Shown here in pieces: positions 26,908-35,048 of a DNA stretch of 64,000 nt. Each line of letters opens with the position of its first letter. Positions within the stretch are counted from its first letter, which is position 1. The stretch comes from Candidatus Nanopelagicus limnes (GTDB taxonomy: Bacteria; Actinomycetota; Actinomycetes; Nanopelagicales; Nanopelagicaceae), in assembly GCF_002287885.2 (NCBI RefSeq), contig NZ_CP016768.2:744001-808000 (forward strand), read 5' to 3'. The position numbers and the translations under genes are program-made. The notes under the pieces are model-generated. The model had not been told where the DNA came from. It saw only the letters and a program-made list of their open reading frames with translations, and ran no database searches.

Positions 26908-27600
26908 ATGGCTTCATCAAATGCAGTTGGAAATGCTAGAGAGTTTATTTCACCTTCAGATTTAACTTTTTCTTGGGGTTCATGTCATCGCTGTCTTTGG
27001 CTTAATTACAACCACGGCTTGCGCACTCCAGGCTTTATGCCATTGGTTGGGGATCTAGCAAATATGCAAGAGAATTACTTTGCTGCTAAAACAACTGCAG
27101 ATATCGCACCTGTGCTGCCTGAAGGCAAGGTGGCAGATCTTGGTGGTTGGGTTAAATCCTCTTTTATTAATGTAAATGGCGCTGCTACAAAATATGCCAT
27201 CCGTGGAAAGTATGACTTGTTAATTGAGTTTGCCGATGGCACATATGGAATTATCGATTGTAAGTTCCAAGCAAAAGATTCTGATAAAACAGATCTCTAC
27301 CAGCCACAACTTGAAGCTTATGCATTTGCTCTAGAAAACCCAGCCTCAGGTGCGCCAAAGAAAGTTTCACTGATGGGATTGCTGGTCTGGTCACTTCTTG
27401 AGCCAGCAGGTGATGTAACAAAGGGATTTGGTTTGAAATTAAAACATACTTGGCGGCCAATTGAGCGAAACCCAGCAGCACTTGCTAGCAGACTTACTGA
27501 TTTTATTACGGTGGTTAGCTCAGATATGCCAGCGGCAAAAGATAATTGCGATATGTGTAATTACTTAAATCAGCGCCGGCAATTTATTGGCGCTCAGTAG
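26908..27600 (+). CDS. RecB/Cas4-like PD-(D/E)XK nuclease with flanking CxxC pairs
   Basis: A 230-residue protein. The nuclease core is D103 (GKYDLLIEF), D117-x-K119 (IIDCKF) and the QxxxY-like motif YQPQLEAYAF (131-140), as in RecB, AddB and Cas4 nucleases. A CxxC pair lies near the N-terminus (C26, C29, SCHRC) and another near the C-terminus (C214, C217, CDMC), positions where Cas4/AddB proteins hold an Fe-S cluster. No helicase, cas or repair gene is adjacent. It could process DNA ends, but the role is unknown. A 15-bp palindrome lies just upstream. It abuts the convergent plsC gene with no gap. Confidence 0.75.
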   Translation: MASSNAVGNAREFISPSDLTFSWGSCHRCLWLNYNHGLRTPGFMPLVGDLANMQENYFAAKTTADIAPVLPEGKVADLGGWVKSSFINVNGAATKYAIRGKYDLLIEFADGTYGIIDCKFQAKDSDKTDLYQPQLEAYAFALENPASGAPKKVSLMGLLVWSLLEPAGDVTKGFGLKLKHTWRPIERNPAALASRLTDFITVVSSDMPAAKDNCDMCNYLNQRRQFIGAQ

Positions 27601-28311
27601 TTAAGCATCATCCTCTTCAAAATCAATCTTTTCCTTTAAGCTTTTCTTGATTGCATCCTTTGCATCAGATGCGTACATATTGGGCACGTACTCTTGTTTA
27701 GATAACTCCGCTATTTTTTCCATTAATTCATTTGTGGCGCTCCTTAAAACTGCTTGATCAGATGAATCACCAGAGAAGTACATCGGCTCACCAAATACCA
27801 TCTCAACTCTTCTAACCTTTGGCACCACCTGCCCAGTAGGTTGAATTTCAGCGGTGTTAAACATCGCCACTGGAATAACTGGCGCACCTGACTCAATCGC
27901 CATTCGAGCGATTCCAGTTCGTCCTTTATAAAGGCGGCCATCTGGTGATCTAGTTCCTTCAGGATAAATTCCCACACAATGATTCTCACGAAGTAATCGA
28001 AGGCCGGTCATAATTGCAGCCTCACTGCGTTTGCCGCCAGAGCGATCAATTGGAACCTGTCCTAAAGCGATGAAGGTAATTTTCTTGATAAATCCTTTAA
28101 GTCCTGGGGATGTGAAGTACTCACTCTTGGCTAAAAAGGTGACATTACGAGGAACAACTAATGGCATAAAGATCGAATCACTAAATGAAAGATGATTTGA
28201 AGCAATTATCACCGGCCCATTGCTTGGCACATGGCGCAGCCCAGTTACCTTGGGCCTAAAAATAAACATCAACAGCGGGATCAAAAAGGATTTCAAAATC
28301 TTGTATGGCAC
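27601..28311 (-). CDS. plsC: 1-acyl-sn-glycerol-3-phosphate acyltransferase
   Basis: PlsC makes phosphatidic acid from lysophosphatidic acid at the membrane. The 236-residue product has the catalytic HX4D motif (SNHLSFSD, about 39-46), the glycerophosphate-binding YPEGTRS, and a third block GAPVIPVAMFN. A hydrophobic N-terminus (about 8-18) anchors it. The GTG start at 28311 has a -10-like TAAATT (28323-28318) 6 nt upstream. The acidic C-terminal tail (EEDDA) is unusual but short. A related gene is Rv2182c in M. tuberculosis (from memory). Confidence 0.92.
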   Translation of the reverse strand: MPYKILKSFLIPLLMFIFRPKVTGLRHVPSNGPVIIASNHLSFSDSIFMPLVVPRNVTFLAKSEYFTSPGLKGFIKKITFIALGQVPIDRSGGKRSEAAIMTGLRLLRENHCVGIYPEGTRSPDGRLYKGRTGIARMAIESGAPVIPVAMFNTAEIQPTGQVVPKVRRVEMVFGEPMYFSGDSSDQAVLRSATNELMEKIAELSKQEYVPNMYASDAKDAIKKSLKEKIDFEEDDA

Positions 28312-28355
28312 GGGTCTAATTTAGTGGCTAAGCCAATCTATGACACCATTCAAGC

Positions 28356-29465
28356 GTGAATTCCATTCCAAACTCAGCTGGTTTCACCCTACCGGGTGGA
28401 AAAATTGGAGTCTTGGTTATTCATGGTTTCACTGGCTCACCAGTAAGTATTGCGCCCTGGGCAAAGTTTTTAAATAAATCTGGTTACACCGTTAGTGCGC
28501 CATTACTTCCTGGCCATGGCAGCAGTTGGCAGCAGATGAATCAAACTACTTGGCAGGATTGGTATGAGCAGGTTGAAAAATCCTTTTTAGAGTTAAAACA
28601 AAGTTGTGATCGAGTATTTATTGCAGGGTTTTCTATGGGAGCAGCCCTAGCACTTCGCTTATGCCAGATAAGAGGCAGTGAGGTTGAAGGGTTAATAGTT
28701 TTAAATCCATCCGTGCATGATAGAAGATGGTTTATGAAATATGTTCCAGTATTAAAGTTTTTAATTGCATCAGTAGCAAAGGGTGCAACTGATATTGCAG
28801 CACCTAATCCACCCGTTCATGCCTACGATCGCACACCACTTAAGGCATTGGATTCACTTCGTAAGTTATGGGCGTTAGTTGAGCGAGATCTTTATCTAAT
28901 TGATCTACCCATTATGGTTGCCTACTCCGTAAATGATCATGCTGTTGATCCAGAAAATGCAATGACTGTTATAGATAATGTCTTTTCCGTTGATATTCGC
29001 GAAGTAGTCTTTGAAAACTCCTTTCATAATGTGGCGCTAGATTTTGATGTTGAGCAGCTAAATATTGAAAGTAAGATATTCATCGAAGATGTTTTAAGTG
29101 GGGCGGTTAAACGAGGCTCTGATTTTAATGAGAATGATTTAGTAAATGCTGAGTTTGATTCAATTGTTTCAGGTCTCTCTCTTGATCAATCATCGCCCAC
29201 CACTTATTTAGATGAATTGGATAAATTCAGCCAAGCTGATCGATTTAGGCAGCCAAATCCCGGCAAGATAAATCTAGATCAAATGCAACGGTTCTCAGCT
29301 GTGGCTTTTGTTGGCTCATTTACCTATCTAATTTTGTTTTGGTTAACTGATTTCGAATTCTTTGGCGTGTGGCCAGCCGTCCTTGGCTTTATCTCTTCAG
29401 TTGCCACAATCATCTGGCGTACTGCCCGCAAAGAAGGTGATTTAGATGACGGCGCTAGCCTCTAA
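28356..29465 (+). CDS. Alpha/beta hydrolase (carboxylesterase-like) with C-terminal membrane hairpin
   Basis: A 369-residue protein. Residues about 15-245 form an alpha/beta hydrolase of the Est30/monoacylglycerol-lipase type: oxyanion HGFTGSP (23-29), nucleophile S93 in GFSMG, acid in YSVNDHAVDPEN, histidine in NSFHNVALD. A linker of about 60 residues follows, then two hydrophobic segments (about 311-328 and 335-350) and a short charged tail. Fusion of a soluble esterase to a C-terminal membrane hairpin is uncommon and would place it at the membrane, next to genes for phospholipid and acyl-CoA synthesis. The GTG start has no clear Shine-Dalgarno site. Confidence 0.8.
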   Translation: MNSIPNSAGFTLPGGKIGVLVIHGFTGSPVSIAPWAKFLNKSGYTVSAPLLPGHGSSWQQMNQTTWQDWYEQVEKSFLELKQSCDRVFIAGFSMGAALALRLCQIRGSEVEGLIVLNPSVHDRRWFMKYVPVLKFLIASVAKGATDIAAPNPPVHAYDRTPLKALDSLRKLWALVERDLYLIDLPIMVAYSVNDHAVDPENAMTVIDNVFSVDIREVVFENSFHNVALDFDVEQLNIESKIFIEDVLSGAVKRGSDFNENDLVNAEFDSIVSGLSLDQSSPTTYLDELDKFSQADRFRQPNPGKINLDQMQRFSAVAFVGSFTYLILFWLTDFEFFGVWPAVLGFISSVATIIWRTARKEGDLDDGASL

Positions 29466-30420
29466 CTAAATCTGCTGCGCCAATTAAGCCAGCATCATTT
29501 CCAAACTTAGCTGCAATAATTTTTGGCAATAAATGCGTGCCAGCAAATGGCATGTATTTTTCCATTGCACTTCGCACAGGTGTTAAAAATAATTCACCAG
29601 CATCAACTACCCCACCGCCGACCACAATTGCTTGTGGGTCTAGCAATAATGTGTAAGAAGCACAGGCGCTACCTAACCAATCTGCCTGTTTGTTAAAGGC
29701 AGCTAATGCCATCTCATTACCTTTTTTCGCAGCCTCTGTTAACGCCGAACCAGTTAAGTTAGAAAGCTCTACGCCACAAAGATCTAATAACTCTTGGCCC
29801 GCTGCTGGGTTAGCTGTGATTGCTTCTTTGGCATAACGCATTAAGGCACTTCCTGATGCGTACTGCTCAATACAGCCATTTGCCCCACAACCACACTGCA
29901 CGCCATTTGGTTGCACAATCATGTGACCAAACTCAGCGCCAATCCCATTAGCGCCTCTAAATAATTTGCCATCAATTACTAATCCACCACCCATGCCGGT
30001 GCCAATAATGAAAAACATAACCGGATTTAAACCTTGCGCGTTACCAAACTTATACTCCGCCCACATCGCAGCATTTGCATCATTTTCAGCAATCACTGGC
30101 AGGTTAAATACTTTTTTAATCTCGGCAACAAAATTTAATTGACTCAAATTTGCAATATTTGGAGCGCCTACGATTGTGCCCTGATCTTTAGAGATTAATG
30201 CAGCAACGCTGATTCCAATCCCTGCTATCTCATGTTTGGCTTGAAACTCTTTTACTAAATCAATTATGGTTGCAACCAACTCTTTGCCACCAGCTAATGG
30301 TGTTGGCCTTCTGGCGGAATCAATTATTTTGCCGGTGCTATCAACTACCCCACCTAATACTTTGGTGCCACCGATATCAATCCCAATTGTTAATGCTGAG
30401 CTATTAATTGTGGTGCTCAA
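29455..30420 (-). CDS. glk: ROK-family glucokinase
   Basis: A 321-residue ROK kinase. The ATP-binding GIDIGGTKVLGGVVD lies at the N-terminus. EFGHMIVQPNG carries the sugar-contacting Glu and His, and the zinc motif CGCGANGCIEQYASG follows. It phosphorylates glucose at C6, feeding glycolysis and ino1. The TTG start at 30420 immediately follows the SRPBCC stop (TAATTG), so translation is probably coupled. Pairing of an SRPBCC gene with glk also occurs in Streptomyces. It overlaps the convergent hydrolase gene by 11 bp. Confidence 0.9.
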   Translation of the reverse strand: MSTTINSSALTIGIDIGGTKVLGGVVDSTGKIIDSARRPTPLAGGKELVATIIDLVKEFQAKHEIAGIGISVAALISKDQGTIVGAPNIANLSQLNFVAEIKKVFNLPVIAENDANAAMWAEYKFGNAQGLNPVMFFIIGTGMGGGLVIDGKLFRGANGIGAEFGHMIVQPNGVQCGCGANGCIEQYASGSALMRYAKEAITANPAAGQELLDLCGVELSNLTGSALTEAAKKGNEMALAAFNKQADWLGSACASYTLLLDPQAIVVGGGVVDAGELFLTPVRSAMEKYMPFAGTHLLPKIIAAKFGNDAGLIGAADLVRG

Positions 30421-30855
30421 TTAGTTTTCCAGTTTTTCCTTTAACTGTTTTAAGGTCAAATCAATTGTGGCTTTTTCAGCCTTTGTGCGCATCATCTCTG
30501 GCACTGGCATGGAAAGTGCAACGGTTAATTCAAAGGTTACCTCAGTTTCATCGCCATTATCTTTAACAATGTAAGCACCAGTCATATCAGTTAACAAATC
30601 AGCATCCTCAAGTGAGTAATCAACTCGATCTGGGTAGGCAGACCAATCAAAATTTAAAGTTGGCTTATCTTTTAAAGCGCCGGCGTCAACGCTGAGTTTC
30701 ACCTGAGTAGGCCTGCCCTCTCCATTGGATGCAAGCACTGTTACAGATTTAAAAGATGTTGACCAGGTTGGAAAGTTTGCGATATCAAATAGCACAGCTC
30801 TTACATCATCTGCGCTAGCGGCGATAGTTACCGTGGAAGAGGTTGGATTAGACAT
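30421..30855 (-). CDS. SRPBCC (START/polyketide cyclase-like) protein
   Basis: A 144-residue small protein with the SRPBCC fold pattern: VTIAASADDVRAVLFDIANFPTW at the N-terminus, a beta-rich middle, and a long C-terminal helix (MRTKAEKATIDLTLKQLKEKL). These proteins bind hydrophobic ligands; the ligand is unknown. A -10-like TAACCT (30867-30862) lies 6 nt before the ATG. That box is inside the inverted repeat GGGGTA-GGT-TACCCC at 30857-30871, which may be an operator. It is divergent from fadD and shares a transcript with glk. Confidence 0.8.
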   Translation of the reverse strand: MSNPTSSTVTIAASADDVRAVLFDIANFPTWSTSFKSVTVLASNGEGRPTQVKLSVDAGALKDKPTLNFDWSAYPDRVDYSLEDADLLTDMTGAYIVKDNGDETEVTFELTVALSMPVPEMMRTKAEKATIDLTLKQLKEKLEN

Positions 30856-30955
30856 GGGGGTAGGTTACCCCGAAGTAGCATCACTTTTTTCCCAGCCCAT
30901 CTAAAAAATGGGGTGGGTTCTAGCGCAAATAAGTGTGAGCCAGTAGCGTGGGGCC

Positions 30956-32740
30956 ATGAACGAGATAACTATTCCAGCCATCATTCCAGCCGCAGTTGCG
31001 GGCAACTTAACAAATCTAATTTCTGAGCGGGCTCACTTTGAGCCAGAGCGAGTCCTAGTTTCAAGGCCGATGGGTGATCGTTGGCAGGCAGTTACCGCTA
31101 AAGAGTATGAAGAAGAAATCAAAGCGGTTGCAAAAGGATTTATTGCAGCCGGTGTTGGTTTTGGTGATCGCGTTGCGATTATGGCAAAAACTCGTTACGA
31201 GTGGACAGTTTTAGATTTTGCAATTTGGTATGCCGGCGCAGTTCCAGTCCCAATTTATGAAACATCAAGTGCTGAACAAGTTGATTGGATTTTAACTGAC
31301 TCAGCAGCGGTAGCAATTGTGGTTGAAACTCCAGCACTTGCTGAATTAGTTCAGCCAGTTATGCCATCCACCTGTAAAAATATTTGGAATATTACTTATA
31401 ACGCTCTTGCCACCTTAACCCATGAAGGAAAGAGTGTTAGTGATGATGAGATTACAAAGCGACGAGAAAAGTTAAAACCTGAAACCTTAGCTACTTTGAT
31501 TTATACCTCTGGCACCACTGGAAAGCCAAAGGGAGTACAACTAACCCATGGCAACTTCTTATCTGAGTGCGGAAATGTTGTTAATGGCGCAAGTGATCTC
31601 TTCTTAAAGCCAGGTGGATCTACTCTCCTATTTTTACCTGTAGCTCACGTCTTTGGTCGTATGGTGCAGATTGGTTCAATCACCGCAGGTCTACATCTTG
31701 CTCATTGCAGTGATCTAACTAAATTACCGGCAGATCTTGCATCCTTTAAACCAACCTTCGTACTTGCTGTGCCACGCATATTTGAAAAAATCTTCAACGG
31801 TGCCGAAGCAAAAGCAGATGCTGCTGGTAAGGGAAAGATTTTCCATAAAGCAGCTGAGGTTGCAATTGCATACAGCAAAGCACTTGATACTAAAAAGATT
31901 TCACCACTTCTTAAATTACAACATGGCTTATTTGATAAATTGGTTTACGCGAAAATCCGCGCTGGTTTAGGTGGTCGCGTGGAAGCTGCAATTTCAGGTG
32001 GAGCGCCATTGGGTGAGCGACTTGGCCACTTCTATCGCGGCGCAGGTATTCGCGTATTAGAAGGATATGGTTTAACTGAAACCACCGCAGGTGCAACTTT
32101 AAATCTAACTTCATCCCACAGAGTTGGCTCTGTTGGTAAGCCAATTCCTGGAACAACAATCAAGATTGCCGAAGATGGTGAAGTTCTAATTAAAGGCCCA
32201 ATTGTTATGCAGGGTTATTGGCAAAATGATGCAGCCAATAAAGAAGTATTTGACTCCAATGGTTACTTTAAATCAGGAGATCTAGGCAAGATTGATGAAG
32301 AAGGTTATCTATCTATTGTTGGCCGAAAGAAAGAGTTAATTGTTACCGCAGGTGGTAAAAATGTTGCACCAGCTGTCTTAGAAGATAGATTGCGATCACA
32401 TCCATTAATTAGCCAATGTATGGTTGTTGGCGACAATAAACCATTTATTGCCGCACTGATCACTATTGATCCAGATGCAATTAAGCCTTGGGCAGTAGCA
32501 AATAAAAAAGAAGGTGCATCCATAGCTGATTTAGCAAAGGATCCAACACTGCAAGCTGTTATTCAGACCGCTGTGGATGAAACTAATAAAGCGGTTAGTA
32601 GAGCAGAATCAATTAGAAAATTTATTATCTTGCCTGTTGACTTCACAATCGCTGGTGGTCACTTGACTGCCAAACTTTCCGTGAAGCGACATGTAGTTTC
32701 GCAGCAGTTTGCTCGCGAGATTGATGAACTCTTCGCCTAA
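30956..32740 (+). CDS. fadD: Long-chain fatty acid-CoA ligase (FadD15-like)
   Basis: An ATP-dependent acyl-CoA synthetase of 594 residues. The adenylation P-loop TLIYTSGTTGKPKGVQLTHGN is preceded by a full N-terminal domain. EGYGLTETTAG and the hinge region GYFKSGDLGKIDEEGYL follow, then GRKKELIVTAGGKNVAP with the C-terminal lysine region. It activates fatty acids for degradation or lipid synthesis; fadA and fadB lie 8 kb away. The ATG has a -10-like TAGCGT (30944-30949) 6 nt upstream. Its 3' end overlaps the start of the histidine kinase gene by 17 bp. Confidence 0.93.
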   Translation: MNEITIPAIIPAAVAGNLTNLISERAHFEPERVLVSRPMGDRWQAVTAKEYEEEIKAVAKGFIAAGVGFGDRVAIMAKTRYEWTVLDFAIWYAGAVPVPIYETSSAEQVDWILTDSAAVAIVVETPALAELVQPVMPSTCKNIWNITYNALATLTHEGKSVSDDEITKRREKLKPETLATLIYTSGTTGKPKGVQLTHGNFLSECGNVVNGASDLFLKPGGSTLLFLPVAHVFGRMVQIGSITAGLHLAHCSDLTKLPADLASFKPTFVLAVPRIFEKIFNGAEAKADAAGKGKIFHKAAEVAIAYSKALDTKKISPLLKLQHGLFDKLVYAKIRAGLGGRVEAAISGGAPLGERLGHFYRGAGIRVLEGYGLTETTAGATLNLTSSHRVGSVGKPIPGTTIKIAEDGEVLIKGPIVMQGYWQNDAANKEVFDSNGYFKSGDLGKIDEEGYLSIVGRKKELIVTAGGKNVAPAVLEDRLRSHPLISQCMVVGDNKPFIAALITIDPDAIKPWAVANKKEGASIADLAKDPTLQAVIQTAVDETNKAVSRAESIRKFIILPVDFTIAGGHLTAKLSVKRHVVSQQFAREIDELFA

Positions 32741-33293
32741 CACTGAACGAACTCGGCTAGCGCGAGAGCTTCATGATGGTTTGGCCCAAGAGTTGGCTGC
32801 CTTTGGTTACCGTCTTGATCAAGTAATTGGGGATGAGAATCTAGGAAATTCTAATCGTGTCAGTTTGCGTGAATTACGCCTTTCTTTAAGTTCAATTATC
32901 AATCAAGTCCGCGATGAAATATATGAATTAAGAAGTAATAAGAGTAAAGAGTTTCACCAACAGTTAACTGAACAAATAGATGCAGTACTCGCTGGATCTG
33001 AGATCAAGTTAGAAATTGATGGGCAAATTAGTATTAAATCAGAACATAAGTTTGAGTTATTAAGAGCAATCAAAGAGTTGGTTCTAAATGCAAAGCGTCA
33101 TGCCAGCTGTTCACTAATCTCCATTCAATTAAGGCCAGATTTGATTACCATCGAAGATAATGGCTTAGGTGGGGTTATCAAAAAAAGTAACTCATATGGC
33201 ATAGATGGTGTTAAAGAGCGGCTTAATTTAATTGGATTTACAATGCAAATCACTTCAAACACATCTGGCACCATAATCACAATTTCAATTTAG
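32724..33293 (+). CDS. Sensor-less NarL-type histidine kinase (HisKA_3)
   Basis: A 189-residue kinase made only of DHp and catalytic domains. The phospho-acceptor H17 is in RELHDGLAQEL. The ATPase domain has N-box ELVLNAKRHA, DNGLGG, and GVKERLNLIGF. No membrane segment or sensor domain is present, so it is cytoplasmic; it may sense through the first 16 residues, through ATP, or through a partner. An in-frame TTG at 32709 would add five residues; the ATG at 32724 is preferred. It overlaps the fadD end and lies 3 bp ahead of the response regulator gene. Confidence 0.85.
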   Translation: MNSSPNTERTRLARELHDGLAQELAAFGYRLDQVIGDENLGNSNRVSLRELRLSLSSIINQVRDEIYELRSNKSKEFHQQLTEQIDAVLAGSEIKLEIDGQISIKSEHKFELLRAIKELVLNAKRHASCSLISIQLRPDLITIEDNGLGGVIKKSNSYGIDGVKERLNLIGFTMQITSNTSGTIITISI

Positions 33294-33296
33294 ATC

Positions 33297-33905
33297 ATGA
33301 AAATTCTGATTGTAGATGATCATGAATTAATTAGATCAGGCCTTGCCAATCTGCTATCCCAACATAAATATGATGTTGTTGCAGAGGCTGCTACCTCAAG
33401 CCAAGCATCAGCGCTAATTAACACACATAAACCTGAAATTGTTTTGGTTGATATAAATCTTGGGAGTAGTAGTGGAATTGATCTGATAAAAGAAATGAAG
33501 AAATCCGGGTCAAAGAGCAAGTTCGTAGTGCTAACAATGCAAGATGACAATCAAACTCTTGAATCTGCGAAAGAAGCTGGCGCTATAGCCTTTATTACAA
33601 AATCTGCCCCAACTGATAGCTTGCTGGAAATACTGCAGGCAATTACCACCGGTTCTGATAAGTTCTTAAAAGCTGGAAAGATAAATCAAATTAAACCTTC
33701 TAAGGATTTTGATTTATCAGCCAGAGAGTTAGAGGTTCTAGCCCTACTTCCTACCGGGGCTACGGCAAATGCAATTGGCGCTGTGCTATTCCTGACGGAG
33801 GCAACTATTAAAACTCACCTTGCTAATATCTATCGAAAATTAGCGGCAATTAATCGTGCCCAGGCAGTTAGTATCGCAATCGAAAATAAACTAATTATTA
33901 ATTAA
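33297..33905 (+). CDS. NarL/FixJ-family response regulator
   Basis: A 202-residue two-domain regulator. The receiver domain has the acidic pair D7/D8, phospho-acceptor D52 (VLVDINLG), T80 and K102. A LuxR-type HTH follows (LSARELEVLALLPTGATANAIGAVLF, then TEATIKTHLANIYRKL). It is the evident partner of the kinase 3 bp upstream. Target genes are unknown; fadD and the PimB-like gene flank the pair. Its last 15 bp overlap the convergent glycosyltransferase gene. Confidence 0.92.
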   Translation: MKILIVDDHELIRSGLANLLSQHKYDVVAEAATSSQASALINTHKPEIVLVDINLGSSSGIDLIKEMKKSGSKSKFVVLTMQDDNQTLESAKEAGAIAFITKSAPTDSLLEILQAITTGSDKFLKAGKINQIKPSKDFDLSARELEVLALLPTGATANAIGAVLFLTEATIKTHLANIYRKLAAINRAQAVSIAIENKLIIN

Positions 33906-35048
33906 AACTTTATTAAACTTTGCAGACCAATTACTTAGCTGCCAATTTTTAATTACCCATTCTCGCCCAGCTGAGCCCATTTGCTTGGCTCGTTCTGGGT
34001 TGGCAAGTAATTCACAAATTGCATCCGCAATTTGATCACTCTTTGTGCCATCAACTAACAAGCCTGTTTTTTTATCCAAAACAGCATCAACTGCTCCCCC
34101 TGAATTACCAACAATTACCGGAAGGCCGCAGGCACTTGCCTCTAAGTAAACAATTCCTAACCCTTCAACCTCTAAGCCAGAAAATCGGGAGCGAACTGGC
34201 ATGGCAAATATTTCACCTAGACATATGTAATCGGGTAAATCATGATGAGAAACGCGGCCAGTAAATAACACTTTATGTAAAACTCCTAATTGTTTTGCCG
34301 AGTTAAACAGCATCTGCTTAATTGGACCCTCACCAACAAAAAGCAAAATAGCATCTGGAAATTGTTCTAAAATTTTTGGCATCGCCTTAACTAGTTCATC
34401 TTGTCCTTTGCGATGAACCAACCTGCCAACACTGACAATAACTCTGCGTCCATCTAGACGATACTTCTCAACCAAATCACCCCTCACTTTTTTGGGAGCA
34501 AAATGTTCGGTATCAATGCCGGGTGCTATTTGTAGAAACTTTTGCGGCTGATTACTTATCTTGGCAATTTCACCTTTTGTGAAATCTCCTAAATAACCAA
34601 GATGATCAATATCTTTGATGATTTTCTTTAACAAAGTTTTAAGTATAGGAATTTTTGCCCACCACACCTCATGACCATGAGTTAAGGCAACAATATTGCT
34701 AGCTCCGGCAGATCGTAGTTTGCCTGCCATTAAGGCAAGTGGAGCAGCAGCGCCAAACCAAACATTTTTAACCTGTGATTGCTTAAGTATTTTCACTGCC
34801 CTCCTACTTATTCGTGGTGTTGGCAACAAAATCTTTGCTCTATCTCGAATTACCACTGCGCCGAATTTTTCTAGCAGTTGAGCATCAAATGCCTTATCCC
34901 CTTTTTGTGAGGAGGTGTAAATGATTAGTGAATTTTTCGGTAATCCTTCAATTAAGCCAAGTACAAATGTTTCAATTCCACCCGCACGTGGTCCTAGATC
35001 ATTTGTGACTAGTAAAACTTTTTTATCGCTATAAACGGCGTGCTCCAA
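33891..35048 (-). CDS. pimB: GT4 glycosyltransferase, PimB-like mannosyltransferase
   Basis: A GT-B glycosyltransferase of about 385 residues. The N-terminal acceptor domain begins KVLLVTNDLGPRAGGIETFV. The C-terminal donor domain has VSVGRLVHRKGQDELV and EGLGIVYLEASACGLPVIVG (the E-x7-E type motif). In actinobacteria this form, next to an NlpC/P60 gene, is PimB, the GDP-mannose:phosphatidylinositol-monomannoside mannosyltransferase (Rv2188c beside Rv2190c, from memory). The TTG at 35048 is chosen because family proteins begin just before KVLLVTND. The gene then overlaps the NlpC gene by 20 bp on the same strand. An in-frame ATG at 35111 is unlikely. Confidence 0.8.
   Translation of the reverse strand: MEHAVYSDKKVLLVTNDLGPRAGGIETFVLGLIEGLPKNSLIIYTSSQKGDKAFDAQLLEKFGAVVIRDRAKILLPTPRISRRAVKILKQSQVKNVWFGAAAPLALMAGKLRSAGASNIVALTHGHEVWWAKIPILKTLLKKIIKDIDHLGYLGDFTKGEIAKISNQPQKFLQIAPGIDTEHFAPKKVRGDLVEKYRLDGRRVIVSVGRLVHRKGQDELVKAMPKILEQFPDAILLFVGEGPIKQMLFNSAKQLGVLHKVLFTGRVSHHDLPDYICLGEIFAMPVRSRFSGLEVEGLGIVYLEASACGLPVIVGNSGGAVDAVLDKKTGLLVDGTKSDQIADAICELLANPERAKQMGSAGREWVIKNWQLSNWSAKFNKVLINN

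Noticed and set aside
26908..27600. Cas4 of a CRISPR system
   Set aside because: No repeats, spacers or other cas genes in 64 kb; cysteine layout differs from Cas4. Called a RecB/Cas4-like nuclease only.
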